DNA of 64,000 bases from Endomychus coccineus (lineage: Eukaryota; Arthropoda; Insecta; Coleoptera; Endomychidae), in contig OY294067.1 in assembly GCA_958510875.1 (NCBI GenBank), positions 263,536,180 through 263,600,179 on the forward strand, read 5' to 3'. The notes beneath the pieces are model-generated. The model saw only the letters and a list, made by a program, of their open reading frames with translations. It had not been told where the DNA came from and did no database searches. The translations under genes were made by a program, and so were the position numbers. Positions 56,233 to 64,000 of this stretch are shown here, piece after piece (position 1 is the first letter of the stretch; each line of letters begins with the position of its first letter).

Positions 56233-56931
56233 AGCAGGTTGAACATTGCGTTTGGTATATACACTGTCAATTCGTTCTCCTGTAGGGGCGCTATTCTCAG
56301 ACGCCAGTCTTTTACCGTCCCCTATTAATTCCTCCTTGAAGTTCTGTTGGTTCATTATATGATTGAAATGACTGGAGCTTTTAAGTGATCATTTTTACGA
56401 GTTAGGTTAGCTACGTGGAAGTCTAGTCTTACTTTAAATAAATTGACATAAACGCCATATCTTGGTCACACACAGTTCAAGGAATTTTTGATATAATTTC
56501 GTATTGTTACAATGTGCCAAACAAACAGAACAATTAGTAGACTGGCTTTTTACATTAATAAAAGCGAATGGGGTGCAACTTAGAACTCAGTTCACGTCTG
56601 ACAATGTCATTTGAATAGCAAGTTCTTTTATATGTCCTTAAAAATGAATAAAACGTTTGTTTTGCTGTCGGTATTGCATCATTGTATTGGAACATACGGG
56701 TGGCCAGCTGCAACATAGCCTCTGGCTTGTGACATCACGATGGAGTGTTGAGGCCTTGTACTATAGAGCGTTTTGCTATAGCTCGTTCAAAACCAACTGG
56801 CAGTATGTGTAAACAAAGGCACGTGTTGTAACTTAGAATTGTGGTACTACTGGTACTAGTTTGGTAAGCTAGGTATCCAGTCAAACCATGGTTATAAACT
56901 ATTATGCTAATATCACTTTTATTTGTAATTT

Positions 56932-56972
56932 CCGTTACAAGAGTTTCGGAATTTTACGCCATTATCAGACGC
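56932..56972 (-). ncRNA. hammerhead-ribozyme-like motif (CUGAUAA variant)
   Basis: Minus strand: gcgt, CTGATAA, t, a weak stem II (ggc...tcc), GAAAC, ac-tctt-gt stem III, GTA, then acgg, which pairs with the initial cgt. A related copy at about 10090-10140 lacks the stem II/III portion. The G8-to-A change and short stems make activity doubtful. Confidence 0.35.
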
Positions 56973-56989
56973 TTTGAAGGTAGAGTAAA

Positions 56990-58290
56990 AAGCCGAAACT
57001 CGGGGCGGCGTGCCTCTTCAATATAGAGTTCCGTCCTTTTGGGGCGGTAAGAGCATGTGAATATGGCAACCACGAATACAAATTGTTACCTAGTGTAACC
57101 TATTATTCATGGTATTGCATGAAACAAGATAGGCGAACGTTCTGCAAATATTCGAGTGGAAGAAATAGTTACAACAGTAAAACTATCTCAATATATAAAT
57201 AACATTCGTGCTTACAATACTATGGAAAATTGTGTCAAAAATCTTAAATCCGATGAAATGGCTTAGAGGTAGCACCAAGCAATTTGATCTTGTTGGTTTC
57301 TAGCAGAAAAAATTATCGATAGTATTGCGAGCAATCATGGTATTACCTCCTGATAGTAGTGTTTGATTTCACAATATGGCTAAAGTTTCCTATCAAGTAG
57401 AAAAGCGTGATAACGATAGAATTTCTTATGTTTTTTCAATTGAAATTTGGATTCATGTGATGAATTCATGTTACATCAATAGTTTTATGTTTAAATATTA
57501 CCCTTTCCTCCCTTTCATGTCACGGTGCCCATTGATTTCTCAAATATACCCCCCTAATGAAAAGATCGGCACCTGTTCTAGACGCTTGGAGTTCATCATA
57601 AGGAATATAAACATGCTGGAGTAATATAAAATATGAACTCACAATATGAGCTCTTTTACTTCTGTCAAATTACCAAGGCTTCGCAGAATGCAAGTTTCCT
57701 GAGTGGAATACTATTATTTTATATCACAATCGAAGTAAAGAGAGTTCTTTCCTTCGTACTAGTTGTACCATTCATTTAACCAAAAAATAATGTATTTACA
57801 ACGTCTTGTATCACTTTATATTGAGTGAAATTTCGAAGAATCTCATGAGATTCATTAGATCCTCCTTTCTCAATTACCCGGAGAATAAATGAATCGTTAG
57901 TCTTGCGTTAATGGAATATGGAATCGAAGAAACGTTCTGAATATAATTTTTCCCACTTATATTTTTTATATGAGTAAGAACAAAAGGTTATTCAACTCAT
58001 TTAAGACGTATCTCCCGAATAATTCACTTTATATCATTTTTGTTTGTTCCAAGTCTACAGCATATGAATATTATTTATTTACGGTATAGCTGTCTTAATA
58101 CCAATGATTCTCTGATGTGGCATCAAAACAATTCCTTAGATGCCTTACTACCATAGTTTTTGCATGTCATTTCTTTATTTTGGAGCAAATTTCAATCAAC
58201 TTCACGAAAAATAACACCCAAGAGGGATACACTTTCAAAAATTCTATAACTTTTCATTCCGCACATCTTCTCTTGGAACCTGGGAATAAA
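56990..58290. other. no recognisable gene
   Basis: AT-rich except for a GC-richer patch at 56995-57060. The frame 57376-57624 has no known motif. Confidence 0.45.
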
Positions 58291-58540
58291 TTCCAGTGAC
58301 GCCCACGTCTTTCAAGGAATGGTCACCATGATGAACCAAGAATACTGTTGAAGTAATGAGGACTTTTCACGTACAAAGAATCCATCATCACCAAGCGGCC
58401 ACAGTCAAATGAAGAGGAGTGGGGCTTACCAGGACAACTATCGCTTCGGGAAGGTCTACTTGGAATTCACACAGGGAGCAGTCCTTATCGGGTACTACGT
58501 GACGTCAGAAACCACGTGAATACGCAAAGCTACTGTTCTA
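58291..58540 (+). other. GC-richer patch with a coding-like frame (unidentified)
   Basis: One plus-strand frame (ATG at 58414) reads MKRSGAYQDNYRFGKVYLEF followed by TQGAVLIGYYVTSETT and a stop. The composition is more coding-like than nearby AT-rich DNA. No start context, splice site pair or known domain supports a gene, so it could be a transposon relic or an isolated exon of an unrecognised gene. Confidence 0.25.
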
Positions 58541-58659
58541 CTAACTCATCATATAATACGCGAATCGATCGTATTGCAGATACACATTGCATTATTAACC
58601 CAAAATATTATTTATGTAGTGAGCAGTGTTTACCATGATGATGGGTACTTGTTAACTGA

Positions 58660-58735
58660 AAGGTTCTCAGTACTTTAACAGTATTTTTGATTTGAAAGGG
58701 TGATTATTTCTCATTTATAGTAGTATCGAAGCGAT
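58660..58735. repeat. second copy of the 42.5-kb foldback repeat, opposite orientation
   Basis: agtactttaacagtat followed by gggtgattatttctcattta and tagtagtat matches the reverse complement of 42625-42690. Confidence 0.6.
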
Positions 58736-59576
58736 ATCATTCTTGAATATTCCAATGTACGTCAATGTTTTTCGTAAACTACGGAAGTTAATTCAACACC
58801 CTCGTATCTCTCACCGTATCTCCTTTCACATTAAGATGTCAAAACATGGTATTTTGTTTCAATGTTACAGAAGAGACGAGCATTGGAGCGCAGTCTTGGT
58901 TCACTTGGTTCGATTTTAGAATCATCCGAAATTCCAAAGTTATTATACGTAGTATGAACTCCTTAATTCAATTCTCTCGACTTTGGAAACGATTTATAAT
59001 GATTAAGACGCTATAAACTTGCATCGTAACGGTTTAAATATTAATTTATTTAAATTGGCAACGACTTTAACGACTGCGTTAATTACAAATTCATGCTTTT
59101 ATAGTAGATACATAGCGTTTCTCCCGTATCTTAATGATTAAACGTTGTCGTTAATAGTTAATTGAAATTATGCACCTGAGAAGACAATAAAGGAAGTCCG
59201 CTCTTTGAGTATTGACTGTTTTTTATTCTGAAAACTTCCATTTTGGTCGGAGTTCATTTGGCAAAGGGGTTCGGAACTAATTATTTTTCTCAATCTCTAG
59301 GTGAGTGAGGCAAGAAAAATTCGACAAATTAAATTTGTATTTACGCTTCCCACAAAATACTTCCGAGGACCTCTGAATAAGAACAAATAATTATCAACAT
59401 TGGTTCATCCATGTCGTACACAAAGTCTGTGAAGGAGAATAATTATTCGTTCAGTAAACACAACAGACAAGTTACAGAAGTCGATGAGACGTTGATGAGT
59501 TGATTTTCTGAACGAAAAATGATTATTTACTATTGTATTATCATTGATTGCTGTCCTCAGATTTTTTGTTGTATAG
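58736..59576. other. no recognisable gene
   Basis: AT-rich. It ends where the LINE at 59577 begins. Confidence 0.45.
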
Positions 59577-62099
59577 TTGGATAAGTGGTTGGTCAGCCTT
59601 TTCAAGGTAACCCTTTTGGGCCCTGAGGCAAGACAAGGCGGAATGGAAGATGGAACAATAAACCTAGCGAGGTTCCATGAGACTGCTACTCCTTCAAAAC
59701 TAAGATTTGTAGAAGATTTTGCTGCCAACACGTTGGTAAAATGTTTGCAAATCAACCTCCAGCATAGTGAGTCTTCAACTGCCATGCTGTGTGAAAAGCT
59801 CATTGTACAAAAAATGTATGTGTCGTTGATTCAGGAACCATGGGCCTACCAGGGTCAAGTCAGAGGCATGATCCAAACCAGGGGTACATTACATTATTAT
59901 ACAACTGTAGACTGTCCTAGGACCCGCATATTTAATAAAGACGTGAATGTGACCCCCCCCCCCCCATACCAAAATTCCTTTACAGGGACGTAGCAGCGGT
60001 CAGGTTGAGGTGTAACTTTGGAAGCTTGGAGAGGGAGATGATAGTTTGTTCTGCCTATCTCCATTACGAGTCTCATCATGTTCCTCCAGTCGAGGTGCTC
60101 GAATAATGTCGATACTAAAGCATAGCAGGGGATTCCGCTTCTCCTGGGGTGCGACGCCAACGCTCACCACACAATGTGAGGGACCAGAAGTGTCAATCCG
60201 GGGAGAAACGTTGTTAGAGTTCCCTAGCTCCACACAGCTTGAGATTATCAATAGATGGTCTATTTCACGAGTATAAGGCAGGAGGTTATTGATCTGACTC
60301 TAGGGTAATAGAGAATCAGGTTTCGAAACGGAAAGTGTCTTCTGAAGTATTCTTAATGCATCATAGACACATTTTATTTGATGTTCAATTTATCACAAAT
60401 GAGGTTCAAAATTACAGGAATCCAAGGACCACCAACTGGGGCTTCTAGAAGGAGGAGCTGAGCGGTAGGCTCCGTATGCTCCCGACCTATCAGGGAGAAG
60501 GAAGGGCGGATACAGAGGCTACAGTTTCGAGTCTTAGCTCCGCCATCATCTCTGCGTATGAAGCCAGTTTTGACCTAAGGCAGAGGAATGCTGGAGGAAC
60601 AACGCCATAGTGAACCAAAAAGATGGAGAAACACCGTAGAAAGATAAGGAAACTCTTTCATAAAGCTAAGAAATCTCAGGGAGACGCGGATTGGGAAAGC
60701 CATAAAACAGCCCAAAGAGACCATAAAAAAGCGTTGAGAACGTCAAAACAAGATACTTGGCAGACTTTCTGCGGAGATATCAACAAGATGCTCATTGTAG
60801 CAAGACTCTGCAAAGTCCTTTCAATAGTTAACAGAGCTAGAATTGTATCGGTGATTCTTCCGAGTGGTGAGCACACCACGTTTTTCTTGACTCTAGAGAC
60901 AGAGATCTGACAACCAAAAGAGTTGATGGACAGCGTGATCGTTGTAATGGGGACTTTCGTCTGTCCTCCGACATAGTCAATCATGACAAGGTGAAGTGGG
61001 CCATATCCGGGTTCGCACCGTATAAATCACCAGGCGAAGAAGGGATCTTCCCGGCTCTTCTACAATAGAGTCAGGAAATCATCGTCAAGCTGTCAGTGGA
61101 AATCTTCTGATTTTGCATAGTCACTGATGGTGTTATTTCAAAGCTATGGCAGGTAGTAAGGTAGTTTTCATTCCAAAGGCGGATGAAACTGATTATACCC
61201 AAGCTAACGCATTCCCCCTATCAGTTTAACTTCATTCCTACTGATGGCAACGGAGAGACTGTTTGACAGACACTTGAGAGATGGTTCACGGAAGGCATAT
61301 CCCTTGCACTGTCGTCAAGATAACTACCAAGCTGGCCATTCGACTGAAACGGCCTTCCATCATCTAGTCACACGGATAGATGGCCCAAAGGAATACGCCC
61401 TGGTGGTATTTATGGTCATCGAAGGGGCATTTGATAACACGTTCGTCGAGTCTATCTGTTCAGCTGCTGAGGAGCATGGCATCGGTCCAACAATAGTTCA
61501 GATAATTGTATCAATGCTATCTAAGCATGCAATGGAGACGCAACATAACGGACGCATTGTACAAACCACCGCTATGAAAGGCAGTCCACAGGGAGGTGTC
61601 CTATCTCCGCTTCTGTAGTGTCTTGAAGTCGATGAATTCTTGGAAAAATTGGAAGAGGCTATATTTCATGTCCACGCCTATGCCGATGACTTGGTTGGCG
61701 TCACCTTCGGACCACTCTTGGGTACACTGTTCGAGCTGCAAAACACGCTACTCAGCGTAGTGGACAGCTGATGCCGGACGGAGAGGCTCAGGGTCAACCC
61801 TGACAAAACAGAAATTATATTGTTCATCAGGAAACGTAAACCAGGCACACTGCCAGAGATTTTCTTCTCTGGCAAGGTTCTGCAACGCAGAGGGTCGATG
61901 AAGTTTCTGTGAGTAATCCTAGACTGTAAGCTGACCTGGCGCGAGCACCTCGAATATCGAGTGAGGAAGGCCTCTGCGTCTTTTTGGGTGTGCTGGAAAG
62001 CTTTCAGCAGCACATGGAGATTACAGCCAAAGTTTGTTAGTTAGATCGTTGCCGCTGTGATGAAGCCTATGGTCACGTATGCTGCGGAAGTGTGGTGGT
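59577..62099 (+). pseudogene. LINE (R1/LOA-like) remnant: endonuclease plus RT, many breaks
   Basis: The AP-endonuclease start reads LVKCLQINLQHSESSTAMLC and VSLIQEPWAYQGQVRGM at 59735-59880, and continues out of frame as RDVAAVRLRC and AYLHYES near 60000-60075. The pre-RT linker lies at 60620-60800. RT follows at 61244-61618 with DNYQAGHSTETAFHHLVTRI, FMVIEGAFDN (motif A with E for D) and MKGSPQGGVLSPLL (motif B). The catalytic YADD is in AYADDLVGVTFG near 61678, then RVNPDKTEIILFIRKRKPG and KLTWREHLEYRVRKAS. It ends at VTYAAEVWWW and is cut at about 62099 by PLE sequence. RNase H is absent; the fragment at 17740-19480 has that part. Confidence 0.85.
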
Positions 62100-62170
62100 G
62101 GTCTCACGACCATTATCAAAAGACGCATCAAAAATAATCACTATCTAAAACGTGTTTTCTTAAAAATTAT
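62100..62170 (-). mobile_element. PLE lineage 1 terminal fragment abutting the LINE
   Basis: ggtctcacgaccattatcaaaagacgc is the reverse complement of a ribozyme half (gcgtctTTTGATAATggtcgtgagacc in the same order as the other copies). The GAAAC side is replaced by LINE sequence, so the junction lies exactly after stem II. Similarity to the PLE tail continues only briefly. Confidence 0.5.
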
Positions 62171-62630
62171 TAATATGGTGTTACAGTGTATTCACAGGGT
62201 TCACTGTTCTATAGTTAAGTAATTTGTCATCTAAGTTCCTAATACATCGTAGGCATTTGATAAGAACGGATTTCTCGAAACTCAATCCCAAACGGGGTAA
62301 GAGGAATTCGATATGTTTTGACGACAAATAATCACGTACAATACCAGACAGTTCCGTAGATTAATGGATCAGTATCGCAGTTAAGACTGTCTATGACAGA
62401 CAACACAATAACCCCTCTACAAGACATGTGTAACGTTCACATGACAAACAGCTTATGAAAGTCACATCCCCGTCAATTCGAATAAACTTTCACATGACAT
62501 GTATTATATTTTTAAGTCTTCCCATGCCTTTAGCGGATTTCATCCATTATTGAATTGACATTGCGGCGGCGAAGCCGACGCTCTAATCTACAGTTATTAG
62601 CCACGCCTGCAGACAATAGTCAATCCATAT
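62171..62630. other. no recognisable gene
   Basis: Mixed composition, with no ORF or repeat recognised. Confidence 0.45.
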
Positions 62631-62792
62631 ACAGGGTATAACAGGAACATCCCCATTTTACTTTTTTATCTTAGAGATTTTTCAAATATCTATCAAACGT
62701 CATTTTTCGATTTACCGAAAACTTTTTCCTCCTTCTGCTTTGCAGGTAGTGATATAAACTGCAGATTTTTGGATAGAATATCCTGTATATTA
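62631..62792. repeat. MITE-like unit with short TIRs
   Basis: The left end atacagggtataacagga and the right end ggatagaatatcctgtatat are imperfect inverted repeats, giving a unit of about 160 bp of the tacagggt type common to Tc1/mariner-related MITEs. Confidence 0.4.
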
Positions 62793-63171
62793 TTACATTT
62801 TTGTAATGTACACAATTTTCTGAATTCAATGACATACGTGTCATTTTAATTGTAGAAAGTTATTTTGAACTCAATTTCATTTTTCAATCTAGAATGCTGT
62901 GATCCCACTGTAAAGATTCGAACCAAAACCGCAGCAGCACTAGAAAAATGTCACCTCAACAACAGTGAAATACTCGACCTATGAACACAGCATTTTATAT
63001 TCTTTTATACTTTGAAATAACACAGAATATTCAATTATAAGAACCGATAAGTTTTAGAGTTCGAGTTAAGACGAAGTGGCCGTAGCGAATAGTAAATTTT
63101 ATAGAATAACTACGTTTATTCTTCAAATTTGGTTATGATGAATATCATACACTAGGAGTACCTGCATAATA

Positions 63172-63264
63172 CAGGATGTTTCAAAAAGGATGGCCAATCC
63201 GTTAACCTCACATTCTCTCTATCAAAATAATACATCACCCCCCTTTTCTGAAACACTCTGTACC
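63172..63264. repeat. MITE-like unit with short TIRs
   Basis: The left end tacaggatgtttcaaaaagg and the right end ttttctgaaacactctgta are inverted repeats about 93 bp apart. Noncoding. Confidence 0.5.
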
Positions 63265-64000
63265 TAGGTATATGAAAATTTATTCTATTGTGAACTAAAA
63301 AAATATGAGCCTTTGCTTCGGTTTATTCATCCAAAATCTAAAAGCATATATTGAAAAGTCTGTTGCATAGTGGATGTTATAAAGTGCATACATGCCTATA
63401 TTTTGAGAATTATTAGTGCATATATTTACATATATGTCTAGTTTTGTTTTTTACGCTGTTATCCTGGAGTCCAATTTGAGTGAAGTTTACAAACATACTA
63501 ACAGTCATTTCTTTTTATTTAGAAAGTGCAGTAATAAAAATGCATGCTCTAATTTTACAACCAATCCAAGTTACCAACGTAAGAAAACAGCGGTTCCGTT
63601 GATTATTATTGATTTCAGTACTAATTACCTGTATCCAACATTTAATACCTACTCATTGTAGAAAAAGCGTTATTCCATCGTCTTATTGATCGTAAACTAA
63701 AAATTGCGAATATAGGTATGAGGTTTTGACGCGACACGTGTTATAAAGATAATTAAGAAAGTTGTATCATGCAAACACGAACAATGTGTTGTGAATATTT
63801 TGTCGTCATGTAATGGAGAGCCAAATTTAATTAAAGATTATGTTTAAAGGTCATTGCCGTTATAATACTGAACTAGAATTAACTAGAATCACCCACTTCT
63901 GTCGCCAGTTTAATGCGGAACATTCATCAATTTATTGGAATTACCATTCATTATTAGATGGTTTTTAAAATTGTGATGATTTGTCCAGACTGTGATGACT
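63265..64000. other. no recognisable gene
   Basis: AT-rich. The 81-codon frame at 63416-63661 has no recognised motif. Confidence 0.45.

Noticed and set aside
49841..64000. Upstream Slo2 exons (pore and start of RCK1)
   Set aside because: No conserved preceding segment could be recognised on the minus strand; the intron apparently exceeds the window.

Overview
The window is AT-rich, repeat-dense eukaryotic DNA, almost certainly from an insect. The main evidence is one recognisable host gene: three consecutive minus-strand exons of the sodium-activated potassium channel Slo2 (KCNT/SLACK family) at 49840-49623, 45949-45800 and 31968-31664. Their splice phases fit exactly. They encode part of the first cytoplasmic RCK domain and the start of the linker to the second. 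Introns of 3.67 kb and 13.83 kb separate them. No other Slo2 exon was found, so most of the window is probably intronic to this very large gene.

Nearly everything else is transposon debris. (1) Penelope-like elements (PLEs) with GIY-YIG endonuclease and reverse transcriptase (RT) remnants form at least four lineages (1.8-2.8, 4.2-7.1, 32.3-34.4, 36.2-36.6, 40.9-41.6, 50.1-51.75 and 53.2-53.5 kb). They repeatedly lie as inverted pairs and carry hammerhead-ribozyme motifs near their ends. (2) Non-LTR retrotransposon (LINE) fossils lie at 0-0.9, 17.7-19.5, 47.6-48.0, 48.6-49.4, 51.75-52.67 and 59.6-62.1 kb. (3) DNA transposon fossils comprise a full-length but dead mariner with terminal inverted repeats (TIRs) at 8.66-9.89 kb, a second IS630/Tc1-mariner type element with ~100-bp TIRs at 36.68-38.05 kb, other related transposase remains (12.5-13.6, 20.1-20.6, 47.2-47.6 kb), and two inverted P-element/THAP9-like fragments (53.8-54.1, 55.7-56.1 kb). 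(4) Small non-autonomous repeats include a tRNA-derived SINE-like head at 56.2 kb and several foldback or MITE-like units.

A 9.7-kb satellite array (21.78-31.51 kb) of a 187-bp monomer, with a 135-bp deletion variant and higher-order duplications, ends only about 157 bp from the Slo2 splice donor at 31663.

The strongest candidates for a second look are the family of hammerhead ribozymes attached to the PLEs (best copies at 53419-53462 and 51648-51687), a 0.3-kb ribozyme mini-element whose inverted arm stops at the ribozyme cleavage region, the intronic satellite, and a transposase gene whose TIR overlaps its own first codons. All family assignments come from reading translations and motifs; no database search was run.
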